From an uncultured Fibrobacter sp. (GTDB lineage Bacteria; Fibrobacterota; Fibrobacteria; Fibrobacterales; Fibrobacteraceae): 64,000 nucleotides of DNA. Both the position numbers and the translations under genes were made by a program. How positions within the stretch are numbered: position 1 is the stretch's first letter; the number at the start of each line of letters is the position of its first letter. Where the stretch lies: contig NZ_CAMZCS010000001.1 in assembly GCF_947305105.1 (NCBI RefSeq), forward strand, positions 1 through 64,000. Direction: 5' to 3'. Under the pieces are notes generated by a model, which saw nothing but the letters and a program-made list of their open reading frames with translations, searched no databases and was not told the origin of the DNA. Positions 55,101 to 63,325 of the stretch are shown in pieces.

Positions 55101-55990
55101 AGGTGATGGAATGCCTTATCATGGCGGGCGCCTTGGACGATTTGCCGGGGAGCCGCGCCGTGCAGTTTGCGACTGTGGACCGTGCGCTCGAAGTGGCTGC
55201 CCACTGCCAAGAAGACAAGGCCAAGGGGCAGGTTTCGCTGTTCGACTTGGGCGGCCCCGAGACTATCCAGAATATGGCGGAGACGCTCGAAGAAGCGGAA
55301 GAATGGACTGCGATGGAAATGCTCAACAAGGAACGCGATGTGCTGGGCCTGTTCCTTTCGGGGCACCCGCTCGACGAGTTCCGCCCGGAGCTTTCCGGCT
55401 TTACCACGTGTAGCCTTGCCGAGGATGAACTGAAAAAGAAAATTGGCCACGGTGTTTGCGTTGGCGGTGTCGTCACGATGATGCGCTCTATCGAAACAAA
55501 GAAGGGCGATACCATCGGTGTCGGCAAAATCCAGGATTTCCACGGCGACATCGAACTGTTCTTCAAGAAGGACATTTGGCAAGACCTCCGCGACAGCGTC
55601 TCGGAAGACGACCGCGTGCTTGTCCAGGGCCAGCTGGAGCAGAAGCGGGACCGCGAAAAGAACCTCACCGATGAATTCCAGGTGATTGTCGACAAGGTGG
55701 TGCAGCTCGACCGCGTCCGCGAAAGCATGGTGAAGTACGTGCATATAACGCTCTATTCCATGATGCTTACGGATGATTTCCTTGCGAAAATGGAAGAAGG
55801 CCTTGCGCGCTTCGAACCGTTTGTCGAAGGGACCGGCTGCGAAATCGTTTGCCATATCGAAACGGAATCGCGCTATGAACACGCCCTGACGCTGAAAAAG
55901 TCCAAGGTGGAATACAGCCCAGAATTGCTGAAGTGGCTCAAGCAAGATTTGGGCGTCGTCAAGTTCTGGGTTTCGAACAAGGTCCGGTAG
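52121..55990 (+). CDS. dnaE: DNA polymerase III alpha subunit
   Basis: 1289 aa. PHP domain first (HLQVHSEFSVLQ; ALTDHGAMFG; YGCHVYI), where two usual metal ligands appear changed (His to Gln, Glu to His). A charged insertion of about 70-100 residues (near 330-420) precedes KELNCIRNMNVAGYLLIVWDF. Polymerase core: GPGRGSAAGSLV, PDIDTDIADRDR with the catalytic Asp pair, QTGVHACGVVI, KMDFLGLINL, ALYRPGP, YQEQVM, FNKSHAAAYA. C-terminal OB fold (VCVGGVVTMMR). DnaE1 type, replicative. lpxB starts 5 bp after the stop. Confidence 0.97.
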   Translation: MPFVHLQVHSEFSVLQSSARLDDILAAAAADNAPAVALTDHGAMFGILEIQTRGKDLNKKRKEQGLPPVKTIYGCHVYIDSSSASQKDPTTFERLTLLVENEKGYYNLLRIVSYRYEESERWAEIPSVPLEVVKQFKEGLIAIAGDFFSRYGQNVAAGRNAMAREYMDSLDKIFDREHLYLSVCDNGVPQQKLVNDFNVQLAQEMGREVVAVADVHYIKSEDAMAHKVLRCISLKSTLNDFTDKRFPTDQFYFRSEEEMVKLFGHIPGAIENTVKIAERCNFTVKTGIGDEFWPRFKIPDEFLASEEYQTIKGYMKAEYDAEYPVIRERELKGVIKDKKKKVTEQYCAEKGIEPDALTDEDKAEIERLSSPEFFNDDDNKAWDKNTHRWCKPGGDADIYITHLCNERLKWRFPDEDFKFPAHETDVAKRMYKELNCIRNMNVAGYLLIVWDFINWSREHGIPVGPGRGSAAGSLVTYIIGITDIDPLKFDLLFERFLNPERVSMPDIDTDIADRDRGRVIQYVTDKYGRDCVGQIITYGMLKSKAVITDVARVLGLPPAEAKIITKLFPQRTLNFSLKQAWTGKDKKGNNLEDGYSPEPLQAMINSRASYQNLWNIALTLEDLPRQTGVHACGVVITPTPIYNLAPLYRAAPADTPVVMYDKHYAEDIGLLKMDFLGLINLSIIQDTVNMVKKNRKIDLDMGHIPLDDKKTFDLLGKGMTTTVFQFESPGMQKYLRELKPTRIFDLIAMNALYRPGPIEQIPHFIARKNGKEEIDCYHPDLEQVLGETYGVIVYQEQVMKLAQILGGYTLGGADNIRRIMAKKMPEKMAKLEPEFFEKCLAKGYDRAMIQKVWDAVLPFCGYAFNKSHAAAYAYVAYQTAYLKANYGPEYMAASMTSKMGKTEDIVTIIQECKRLGIEVVSPNINSSYGVFTANEDGRILYGLAGIRNVGLAVVEDVVAERDRRGKYKDIFDFCKRVVEYQGMQKEKRPPLNKKVMECLIMAGALDDLPGSRAVQFATVDRALEVAAHCQEDKAKGQVSLFDLGGPETIQNMAETLEEAEEWTAMEMLNKERDVLGLFLSGHPLDEFRPELSGFTTCSLAEDELKKKIGHGVCVGGVVTMMRSIETKKGDTIGVGKIQDFHGDIELFFKKDIWQDLRDSVSEDDRVLVQGQLEQKRDREKNLTDEFQVIVDKVVQLDRVRESMVKYVHITLYSMMLTDDFLAKMEEGLARFEPFVEGTGCEIVCHIETESRYEHALTLKKSKVEYSPELLKWLKQDLGVVKFWVSNKVR

Positions 55991-55995
55991 GTTTT

Positions 55996-57153
55996 ATGGA
56001 TGCCCCCGGTGGAAAGCCTTTTGTCCTTTTTTGTGCGGGCGAGGATTCCGGGGATATCCTGGGAGAATCGTTTGTCCGTGAGGCTGTAGAGGCCGACTGG
56101 GGCGCTTTTGGAGCGGGCGGCCGCCGCATGGAAAGTGCAGGGCTTAATCCGCTCGTCAATTTTGAACACCTCCCTGTATCTGGTTTTGGCGACGTATTGG
56201 CAAGTTGCGGAACTTTGCGCAAGGATTTCGAAGTGCTCCGCTCTGCCCTTTGCAGTCCGCAATGCCTTGCGTTTGTGGCTATTGATTATCCCGGATTCAA
56301 CATGAAACTGGTGCGCCTAGCAAAACGACTGGGGAAGCCCATGCTGTATGTCGCGCCGCCGCAAATTTGGGCCTGGAAACCTGGTCGGGCGAAACAACTC
56401 CGTGGGATTCCTCTGGCTGTCTTTTTTGATTTCGAGGTCGATGCCTACCGCAAGCATGGCTGTGAGGCTCGGCTGATGCGGCATCCCTTGGCTCTTGCAC
56501 CGCAACTTGCAAGGCAACCGGCTAACAGTGCGGGCGAAGTGCTCCTTTTGCCGGGGAGCCGTCTTGCTCAGGCAAGGCGGAATATCCGCACTTTCCTGAA
56601 ACCGGCTTTAGACTCGGCGTATCATATAGGCGGGGGTAAAAGCGTGACGATTCTTGCCGCGAGGGAATCGCTGTGTCGCCCGTTTACAGAAATAGTCGAC
56701 AATCTTGCCCTAAAAAAAACGCCGTGTGAAGTGAAAATAGAAGTGATTCCCGCCAGTACGGAGGAACGGCTCGAGCGGTATTCGCGGGCTTCGCTCGCCT
56801 TGGTTTGCCCTGGAACGGCTACGCTTGAGGTGGCTTTGGCGGCGACTCCGATGGTCATTTGCACGAAGCCAGATTTGTTGACCTATGCGCTTGGGAAGAT
56901 ACTCGTCCGTTCCAAAAACTTTGGCCTCCCGAACCTGATTGCTGGAGAGCCTTTTTACGAAGAATTTATTGCACCGCCTTTTGCGAATTCAAACGATGTG
57001 GCAAAGCGCGTCCTAGACGCATGCCAAAAGGCTGTATTACAACCATTAGACGTTGTTATACGGACGATAAGGTCGAAACTTTCTGGGGGCATCGCTGCCC
57101 GCGAGTTAATGCTTGAATTTCTTGGACAGTTCGTCGAGGGAAAGTCGCATTAA
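55996..57153 (+). CDS. lpxB: Lipid-A-disaccharide synthase
   Basis: 385 aa from the ATG at 55996, just after dnaE; earlier codons in the frame lie in dnaE. GT19 phrases: FCAGEDSGDILGESFVREA (in part), FGAGGRRMESAGL, IDYPGFNMKLVRLAKRLG, YVAPPQIWAWKPGRAKQL, LLPGSRLAQARRNI, ALVCPGTATLEVALA and LPNLIAGE. It joins UDP-diacylglucosamine and lipid X, so the cell makes lipid A and is Gram-negative. The last 48 bp overlap mutL on the opposite strand. Confidence 0.95.
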   Translation: MDAPGGKPFVLFCAGEDSGDILGESFVREAVEADWGAFGAGGRRMESAGLNPLVNFEHLPVSGFGDVLASCGTLRKDFEVLRSALCSPQCLAFVAIDYPGFNMKLVRLAKRLGKPMLYVAPPQIWAWKPGRAKQLRGIPLAVFFDFEVDAYRKHGCEARLMRHPLALAPQLARQPANSAGEVLLLPGSRLAQARRNIRTFLKPALDSAYHIGGGKSVTILAARESLCRPFTEIVDNLALKKTPCEVKIEVIPASTEERLERYSRASLALVCPGTATLEVALAATPMVICTKPDLLTYALGKILVRSKNFGLPNLIAGEPFYEEFIAPPFANSNDVAKRVLDACQKAVLQPLDVVIRTIRSKLSGGIAARELMLEFLGQFVEGKSH

Positions 57154-58950
57154 CGTCGGTGTGCCGTAGGGCGATTTGAGCGGGTCGTCCATTGTCATGA
57201 GCTGGCTTACGAGCATCGCCATTTCTTCGGGCTTGAGCTTGTCGCCTGCTTGGTAAGCGTTCGTCTTGGCCCAAGACTTCGCGATGGTGTCCTGAATTTT
57301 GACCATGTCGTTGCGGTCCCCGCCGCTGACACTATCCAAAAATTCGTGGACGGCCTTGGTTGCCCTAGAAAGCGATAGCGCACTCGGGATGGCGCGGATT
57401 TGGAATGTGTCGCCACCGAAATGCTCGATGTAGAACCCAAGGTGCTTGAGGTCTGCCTCTACGGAATGGAAAAGTTCCTGCTCCAATTTCGAGAACTCGA
57501 TGAGTTCGGGGAACAGGAGCTCCTGGCTTTCCAGTGCCGCTCCCGAAGCAAGAGTCTCCAGTGCTTGCTCGTAGAGAATGCGTGAATGCGCTGCATGCTG
57601 ATCGATGATGAGCAGGCCTTCGGCATCTTCGCCTGCGATGTAGGTGTTTGCCACCTGGAAAAATGTGGGCGGCGCCCAGGGCTGTTCTTGTTGGGGTACT
57701 GCGGTTTGTACAGCCTGCTGCCCTGGTTCCAGCGAGATGATTTTCCCGAGTTCCGGCTGCGAGAAAAGGTCTTGTACGGTGTCATCTTCTGCGGTGTATT
57801 TGGGCGGCTTGCGTTCGGCGAGTTTGAAGCTGTCTTGCGAGGGCATCTTCTGGCTCATGAAGCCAACGTCGGTGTGAAAACTTTCTGGGGAAGCCCCGGT
57901 AGAGTGATTGGTGAAGGTCTCGTATTTTTCGTCGGACAGGTCGATGATGGGGGAGGATGCCTCCATGGCGGCCTTGAATGTTTCGCGGATGGCATGCGTC
58001 ACGACGAGGAATACCAGGTTCTGGTTGGCGAACCGGATCTCGCGCTTGGCCGGGTGGACGTTCACGTCGAATTCCATGTCGGGCATGTCGAGGAACAGCA
58101 CCGTGACCGGCTTGCATTGCGCTCCGTAGGGCTCGTATGCCTGCGAGACGGCTTTGCCAATCAGCTTGCTTTCGAAGGGGCGGTTCCGCATGAACAGGAA
58201 CTGGTGGTGGCGCTTGCCGTTAGTCTCGGTGACAGGGGAGATATAACCGGAAACGTGGATCTGCGCTTCGGTGTAGTCGACAGGCAAGAGGTTTTTGGCA
58301 ACGCCCGAACCGATGGCTTCGGCGAGGCGGTTCTTGAGTTCTCCCGGGACTCCGATGAATACGGACTTGTCTCCTACCTTGTAGTCAAAGCGGATTTCGG
58401 GGTGCGCGACGGCTGCTCGGATGACCACGTCCAAGACGCGGGTCCCTTCGGAGGTGTCGCTGCCGAGGAATGTCCTGCGGACAGGCGTGTTGAAGAATAG
58501 GTCTTCGATGAGGAACGTCGTCCCCCGGCTTGCCTGGATGTCTTGCTTTTCGACGACTTCTCCGCCTTTCAATATGATTCTGCCGCTTTCGCCATCGTCG
58601 GTGGCGCTGGTAATCGTCATTTTGGATATGGCGGCAATCGATGCCACGGCTTCGCCACGGAAACCGTTCGTGTGCAGGTGGAAAAGGTCGTCTGCACTAT
58701 GCAGTTTGGATGTCGTGTGGCGGAGGTAGCAAATGTCGAGGTCGGCTTGTCCCATGCCTTTCCCGTTGTCCGAAACGAGAATTTTTGCCTTCCCGCCCTG
58801 CTCAATCTGGACTTGAATACGGGTCGCTCCCGCATCTATGGCGTTTTCAATAAGTTCCTTTACGGCGGATGCAGGGCGCTCAATAACCTCTCCGGCGGCA
58901 ATTTTATTGATGATTTCGTCGGGTAATTGGTGTATTTCGGCCATTTTCAT
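57106..58950 (-). CDS. mutL: DNA mismatch repair protein MutL
   Basis: 614 aa. GHKL ATPase domain: LPDEIINKIAAGEVIERPAS (in part), ELIENAIDAG, VSDNGKGM, LHTNGFRGEAVASIAAIS, then GTTFLIEDLFFNTPVR. The variable Gln/Pro linker is at about 380-430. In the C-terminal dimerisation domain the endonuclease motif DQHAxxExxxxE reads DQHAAHSRILYE, and the late CPHGRP block reads SPYGTP, so key nuclease residues are missing. TATATT lies 6 bp before the first ATG, supporting that start over the second ATG two codons later. Confidence 0.95.
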   Translation of the reverse strand: MKMAEIHQLPDEIINKIAAGEVIERPASAVKELIENAIDAGATRIQVQIEQGGKAKILVSDNGKGMGQADLDICYLRHTTSKLHSADDLFHLHTNGFRGEAVASIAAISKMTITSATDDGESGRIILKGGEVVEKQDIQASRGTTFLIEDLFFNTPVRRTFLGSDTSEGTRVLDVVIRAAVAHPEIRFDYKVGDKSVFIGVPGELKNRLAEAIGSGVAKNLLPVDYTEAQIHVSGYISPVTETNGKRHHQFLFMRNRPFESKLIGKAVSQAYEPYGAQCKPVTVLFLDMPDMEFDVNVHPAKREIRFANQNLVFLVVTHAIRETFKAAMEASSPIIDLSDEKYETFTNHSTGASPESFHTDVGFMSQKMPSQDSFKLAERKPPKYTAEDDTVQDLFSQPELGKIISLEPGQQAVQTAVPQQEQPWAPPTFFQVANTYIAGEDAEGLLIIDQHAAHSRILYEQALETLASGAALESQELLFPELIEFSKLEQELFHSVEADLKHLGFYIEHFGGDTFQIRAIPSALSLSRATKAVHEFLDSVSGGDRNDMVKIQDTIAKSWAKTNAYQAGDKLKPEEMAMLVSQLMTMDDPLKSPYGTPTLMRLSLDELSKKFKH

Positions 58951-58962
58951 GACAAAAATATA
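58951..58962 (-). promoter_or_regulatory. mutL promoter (leaderless type)
   Basis: TATATT (complement of 58957-58962), six bases, then ATG at 58950. No ribosome site is possible in the gap. Confidence 0.6.
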
Positions 58963-59034
58963 GACAAAATCGGTTGTTTCTACAAAGTTTTGCTACATTT
59001 TGCCAAACAAAAGTTCTAGGTACGAGGTACAATT

Positions 59035-60333
59035 ATGGTATCCAATCTGTTTCTTCAATTGATTCACATTGAACTTCTCCTTTCCTATTCCGTCAAGGAA
59101 ATTCTGACGTTGGTGAAGAGAGATCCTCGCTTTAATGTGAAACTTCTGAACGATCTCTACTTTGGAGATTCCGTTATCGATGAAGAAACCCACCGTTTCA
59201 TCGCGAACAATGTCGTTTCGTGGTTGTATGAGCGAGGGGAGAATCCGGATGAGTTCATCGAACGCATCGTCAAGCGTTGTTCGGATTTCGAGGCAATCCC
59301 GTCTCGGTGCGTCCTGCGTACCTACCTGCCTTATATTTCATCCTTCTATTCTTGCAAGGATGTCCGCGAACTCTGCCTGGAAATCATACCGAAACGTTAC
59401 CAATTTCTTAAACAGGCGGCCGTACTACGTAACGAGGTCGTGGCTGAAAATCGCGAGATGCTTTTCACTTATAAGTTCGATACTCCGAGTGCTCTGGTGT
59501 CCAACCCGATGCGCTGGATTATCGGTATGTTCCGCGTCGGCCCGCTTCTTTTGGGGACTCCGACCTACGAACACATGAACTTCCTCGCCTCGCAGACCTC
59601 GTTTATCGAAGCCATGGAAAACCGCCTGCCTGTTGAAATGAGGGATGGTGATGTCTATGTCAACGGCGAAGTCGTCGGCAAAAGCACCCTCTTTGGTGAG
59701 TGCGTGAAAAAGTGCGGCATCAAGTGGGAAGATGAAAGAGAATTGGAAATCGGTTGCGTACTGGCAACCAAGGATGTCATTGACCCGAAAACGAAAACGG
59801 TCCTTGCCAAGGAAGGCTGCTTCTACGGTGCTCCGGCAAACATCCTCGATGTGAAGTTCAAGGCGAATATCAGTTGTGTCGAACCGTTCATCAAGTTGAT
59901 GAACTCTGTCGTCAAGCAGGAGTTCGAGGCTTGGCAGCCCATCCAGAAGGCGCAGGAACAGCTCCTCGACGCCATGAACGATTCCGTGACCATTGTTTAT
60001 TACAAGAGCGATGATTCCATCTCTGTGAACAGCAAGCACCTCATGCGCAACGTTCCGGCTCGAATCCTTCGCAACCTGCTTCGCGAATACACTGCGACCG
60101 GTCGTGAAGAATACGAGAACCGCGAATTCAAGCGCGACTCGGCTATCTGCATGGATCCGCTCCGCCCGAATTTCGAAAGCCGCTTGAACCGCGTCATTGC
60201 CCACATTAACGGCACCGACGACAAGGACGGCAAGGAAAACGAAGGCGTGAAGAAGTACTTCGAAATCGAACGTCACCGCCGCGGCGGCTTCCGTTTTGTT
60301 CCGAAATGCAAGATTGTTTTCCGTGAAGAATAG
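59035..60333 (+). CDS. Unrecognised 432-aa protein
   Basis: 432 aa, no signal peptide or membrane span. The first 150 residues are helical with HEAT-like hydrophobic spacing. The middle has short beta phrases (VEMRDGDVYVNGEVVG). The C-terminal 90 residues (NVPARILRNLLREYTATG ... ESRLNRVIAHING ... IERHRRGGFRFVPKCKIVF) resemble a winged-helix effector domain, where GGFRF would be the wing. A cytoplasmic regulator is one guess. GAGG is 8 bp before the ATG; a TACATT box is at about 58992. Confidence 0.72.
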   Translation: MVSNLFLQLIHIELLLSYSVKEILTLVKRDPRFNVKLLNDLYFGDSVIDEETHRFIANNVVSWLYERGENPDEFIERIVKRCSDFEAIPSRCVLRTYLPYISSFYSCKDVRELCLEIIPKRYQFLKQAAVLRNEVVAENREMLFTYKFDTPSALVSNPMRWIIGMFRVGPLLLGTPTYEHMNFLASQTSFIEAMENRLPVEMRDGDVYVNGEVVGKSTLFGECVKKCGIKWEDERELEIGCVLATKDVIDPKTKTVLAKEGCFYGAPANILDVKFKANISCVEPFIKLMNSVVKQEFEAWQPIQKAQEQLLDAMNDSVTIVYYKSDDSISVNSKHLMRNVPARILRNLLREYTATGREEYENREFKRDSAICMDPLRPNFESRLNRVIAHINGTDDKDGKENEGVKKYFEIERHRRGGFRFVPKCKIVFREE

Positions 60334-60359
60334 TGAAAAAAAACGAACTTTGAAAACAA

Positions 60360-60417
60360 AAATTGACGTATTTAAAATCGTTGTTTCAAATAAGTAAAAT
60401 AAAATATCCGTCAATTT
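60360..60417. repeat. Inverted repeat after the 432-aa gene
   Basis: AAATTGACG (60360-60368) and CGTCAATTT (60409-60417) are exact inverted arms 40 bp apart, with AT-rich sequence between. It could be an operator or a long-loop hairpin. It lies just before the -10 box of the ncRNA candidate. Confidence 0.5.
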
Positions 60418-60439
60418 GTTTTTTGGCTATATTCTAGGT

Positions 60440-60569
60440 CGTGAGCAGGTGAAAGGTAAATCCTTATACAACTTTATCGTTGCTCCCCTCCTGATAAGTT
60501 CAAGGTTCTGTAATCTCTCATATTTTCTCCTTCTTAGGAAAGGGCTCTCGCAAGAGGGCCCTTTCTTTT
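60440..60569 (+). ncRNA. Candidate small RNA, about 130 nt
   Basis: TATATT at 60428-60433 predicts a start near 60440. The transcript would end in a strong GC terminator at 60539-60569. No ORF with a ribosome site fits, and the next gene on this strand is absent (thrC is opposite). GAGCAAC-type pairing (GTGAGCAGG region with GTTGCTCCCC near 60478-60487) is possible. I could not match it to 6S RNA, SRP RNA, tmRNA or RNase P RNA. It could also be a long 3' region of the 432-aa gene. Confidence 0.42.
60539..60569 (+). terminator. Rho-independent terminator
   Basis: AAAGGGC...GCCCTTT stem extended by TCTC/GAGG with a GCAA tetraloop, followed by CTTTT. Confidence 0.85.
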
Positions 60570-60617
60570 AGTTCTTCTTTTGTATGTAGTTTCGCGCGAT
60601 GCCGCAAATGCCTGCAA

Positions 60618-60645
60618 ACAAAAAGCTCCGCGCATAGCGCGGAGC
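60618..60645 (-). terminator. Rho-independent terminator of thrC
   Basis: Perfect 9-bp arms GCTCCGCGC/GCGCGGAGC with an ATA loop, then TTTTTGTTTG on the minus strand. Separated from the thrC stop by a heptad array. Confidence 0.88.
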
Positions 60646-60652
60646 CTTTAAA

Positions 60653-60688
60653 CACTCTAGCCTCTAGATCCTAGATTCTAGCCCCTTA
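60653..60688. repeat. Degenerate 7-bp tandem array after thrC
   Basis: CTCTAGC, CTCTAGA, TCCTAGA, TTCTAGC and CCCTTAT in register. The last unit contains the thrC stop codon (TAA at 60688-60686 on the minus strand). Confidence 0.85.
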
Positions 60689-62026
60689 TCTCCTTCTCTC
60701 CGCCATCTCTTTCTTCAAGATGTCCATGACAGCGCCGAGGTCTGCCGGAGCCTTGAACACGGGGTTCGCGAACTTGGAGCAGATGTTCTCGAGCTTCTTT
60801 TCGTGGTAGCCAACCTTGAATTCGGTGAACTTGAGGCCGTGTGCCGTGCTGATGACGACCACGTTTTCTTCCTTGTCGATCTTGCCTGCGGCAACGAGCT
60901 TTTCGAGGGCGCCGAGAGCGACACCCGTATGCGGGCAGCAGTAGAGGCCGATGCGGTCGCCGCGGTGGGCGGCGTTGGCGAGTTCTTCTTCGGAGACGCT
61001 CACGACCATGCCGTTCGTCTTCTGGATGGCGCGTACTGCCTTCGGGTAGCTGACCGGGTTACCGATCTGGATGGCAGAAGCGAGAGTCTTCTTCGCCTGC
61101 ACCGGGACGAGCTTGTCGAAGCCGCGTTCGTAGGCCTGGAAGAACGGGTTCGCGTTCTCGGCCTGGGCGACGATGATGCGCGGGATGCGGTCGATAAGGC
61201 CCATGGCCTTGCAGTCTTCGAAACCCTTGGCCAAAGCACTGACGTTACCGAGGTTGCCGCCCGGGATAATCACGGTGTCGGGAACCTTCCAGCCCAATTC
61301 CTGGCAGATTTCCGGAGAAATCGTCTTCTGGCCTTCTACGCGGAGGCTGTTCATGGAGTTGGCGAGGTAGATGCGGTTGTCGGCGGTGACCTGCTGAACA
61401 ATCTTCATGCAACCGTCAAAGTCGGTGTCGAGGGCGAGCACGATGCTGCCGTTGGAAATCGGCTGGATCAGCTGGGCAACGCTCGTCTTGCCGGCGGGCA
61501 AAAAGACGATGCTCGGGATGCCGGCCTTGGCGCAGTAGGCGCTCAAAGCGGCGGAGGTGTCGCCGGTAGAGGCGCAGGCCACGGCGTCAATTTCGTGAAT
61601 CCTCTTCTTGATGATATGGTTCACCTGGCTCACGAGAACCGTCATGCCGAGGTCCTTGAAGCTACCCGTGTGGGAGTTGCCGCAAAGCTTGACCTTGAGG
61701 CTCTTGATGCCCATTTCCTTGGCGAGCGGGGCGGCGTCAAAGAGCGGGCTCCAGCCTTCGCGCATCGTCACGATGTCTTCGATGGGCATGTCGGGGAGCA
61801 CCATTTCGCGCTTGCTCCAGATACCGCTCATGTCGGCGGGTTCGAAGCTCATGCGGCGTTCGGCGAAGAGTTTCTTCCATTCGTCGGGGCTCTTGCTGGC
61901 GAGTGCTGCACGGTCGTGTTCGACTTCGAGCAGGCTGCCGTCCACCTTGCTGCGGTAAATGACGTCGGTCAGCGGGTAGGTATCGTCCCCGTTGATGTTC
62001 CTAAAATGCGCGTTAAATTGGGCCAT
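60686..62026 (-). CDS. thrC: Threonine synthase
   Basis: 446 aa. The PLP Lys lies in GNSHTGSFKDLGMTVL; other blocks are ACASTGDTSAALSAYCAKAG (in part), FLPAGKTS, QTISPEICQELGWKVPD region, VIIPGGNLGNVSALAKGF, and HTGVALGALEKL. It converts O-phosphohomoserine to threonine. AGAGGAA precedes the ATG; a TACTAT box lies about 30 bp upstream, right beside a heptad array. Monocistronic. Confidence 0.95.
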   Translation of the reverse strand: MAQFNAHFRNINGDDTYPLTDVIYRSKVDGSLLEVEHDRAALASKSPDEWKKLFAERRMSFEPADMSGIWSKREMVLPDMPIEDIVTMREGWSPLFDAAPLAKEMGIKSLKVKLCGNSHTGSFKDLGMTVLVSQVNHIIKKRIHEIDAVACASTGDTSAALSAYCAKAGIPSIVFLPAGKTSVAQLIQPISNGSIVLALDTDFDGCMKIVQQVTADNRIYLANSMNSLRVEGQKTISPEICQELGWKVPDTVIIPGGNLGNVSALAKGFEDCKAMGLIDRIPRIIVAQAENANPFFQAYERGFDKLVPVQAKKTLASAIQIGNPVSYPKAVRAIQKTNGMVVSVSEEELANAAHRGDRIGLYCCPHTGVALGALEKLVAAGKIDKEENVVVISTAHGLKFTEFKVGYHEKKLENICSKFANPVFKAPADLGAVMDILKKEMAERRR

Positions 62027-62064
62027 AGTTTCCTCTTGATTTTTACGAGGGTAAAGATAGTATT

Positions 62065-62109
62065 TTAGGGGCTAGAGACTAGGGGCTAGAGGCTAGTTTT
62101 TAGAGCCTA
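62065..62109. repeat. Degenerate 7-bp tandem array upstream of thrC
   Basis: On the minus strand: GGCATAG, GCTCTAA, AAACTAG, CCTCTAG, CCCCTAG, TCTCTAG, CCCCTAA. The first TAG (62109-62107) is the stop of the 336-aa lipoprotein gene; the far end borders the thrC promoter. Confidence 0.87.
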
Positions 62110-63117
62110 TGCCGGGGTATTTGTCGTGTCTGCTGGTGTGCTGGTGGAGTCTGCCGGAGCCGCTGTGCTGTCCGCCGGTGTTTTTGTGCTGTCGGCCTGG
62201 ACTTCGGCGGCTTTGCAGTCCTTGATGGCCTTGTCGACTTCTTCGCGGATGGAGTCCAGCTTTGTCTGGTAACGCGGGTTTACGGTCGTGTCACCGTCGC
62301 AAATCTGGGTCATCGCGTATTTCCCCTCGTTGTTGTACGGGAACGAACGTTTTACACAGTTTCGCAGGTTGCTGGTAAGGGTTTCACCTGCTGCCACAAG
62401 GCTGTCCAGTTTCTCTTCCTTGCTGCGCAGAATCACTCTGTTCTTGGATATGAAATCTGTTTTTTGACAAAGCGGAGAGGGCGCCGCTGAACTGCTGGAT
62501 GCCTCGCTGGAACTGCTATTGAATAAACTGTCGTACTCGTCGTTTGTATAAACTAACCCGTCCTTTGTCTTTAAATTTATATAACTATTGCCGTTGGAAC
62601 ACTCATATGTATATTCGTAATCTGGCCAGTAGTTCACACAGGAATAACCAATTCCGTAAAGGGGAGCAAAGGCAACATCTGTGCAATAGTCCAGAGTGTC
62701 TTCGATTTGAATCAGTTCTTCGATTGACAGTGTTGTGTTGGATTGCAACTTGGTTTCTTGGGAGGAGCACAAGATGTCTGTGGACTTGGGCTTGTCCACG
62801 CAATGGGTGCCGAGAAATCTTTGTTCTCTCGTACAGGTTACGCTTGTGTCGCTGGCGAGCTTGAATTGCTCGCCGCTGCTGCTGGAAACGTCCCCAGTCG
62901 GAGCCGAGGATGACGATTCGGGAGAACTGCTAGATATCCCTTTGGCAGGGTCGGAACCGTTTGTGCTGCTCGATTGTAGCAGGGCGTCTCTGGAACTGCT
63001 TGATTCCGAGGCGGGTTCGTTGATGTTGATGGGTTGCGTGTTGTCTTCGCCGCAGCTGGCCCAGAAGAATCCCGTGATAATCAAAATGGATTTTCTTAAG
63101 AAAGATCTGAATTTCAT
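62107..63117 (-). CDS. Lipoprotein with Ser-rich linkers
   Basis: 336 aa with lipobox FWASC (Cys22). Residues about 37-82 are Ser/Glu/Pro linkers (SSSS patches), then a Cys-containing domain (YSCVNYWPDYEYTYECSNG), a second Ser patch (near 203-215) and a domain with QKTDFISKNRVILRSKEEK. The tail repeats ADST(K/A/S)xPADS. GAGG precedes the ATG. Fibrobacter-style cell-surface protein of unknown function. Confidence 0.78.
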   Translation of the reverse strand: MKFRSFLRKSILIITGFFWASCGEDNTQPININEPASESSSSRDALLQSSSTNGSDPAKGISSSSPESSSSAPTGDVSSSSGEQFKLASDTSVTCTREQRFLGTHCVDKPKSTDILCSSQETKLQSNTTLSIEELIQIEDTLDYCTDVAFAPLYGIGYSCVNYWPDYEYTYECSNGNSYINLKTKDGLVYTNDEYDSLFNSSSSEASSSSAAPSPLCQKTDFISKNRVILRSKEEKLDSLVAAGETLTSNLRNCVKRSFPYNNEGKYAMTQICDGDTTVNPRYQTKLDSIREEVDKAIKDCKAAEVQADSTKTPADSTAAPADSTSTPADTTNTPA

Positions 63118-63325
63118 GGCGGCCTCGGGATGTTGTTGATTGTCTATGGTTAATATATGTTTTTGTGTTTTGAATGATTTTTATTGATAAATCTTTCGGT
63201 TGATTTTTTGTCTATGGACGGCCTGCCTCGGTATGGCTCCATTTTTTGGATGCTATTTGGGTTAGAATAGGGGGGATTTTCTATATTATAGCTCGAAAAA
63301 AGTTCAACACGATTCGGAGAACTGT
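63118..63325. promoter_or_regulatory. Divergent intergenic region
   Basis: Leftward TATATT (complement of 63152-63157) with a leader of about 28 bases; rightward TATATT at 63282-63287 with a leader of about 30 bases and CGGAGA before the GTG at 63326. Nothing else was recognised in the region. Confidence 0.55.

Noticed and set aside
52181-55945. A 1254-codon open frame on the minus strand
   Set aside because: It is the antisense of dnaE. Its translation is rich in H, V, L, R with no motif, as expected for a shadow of GC-biased codons.
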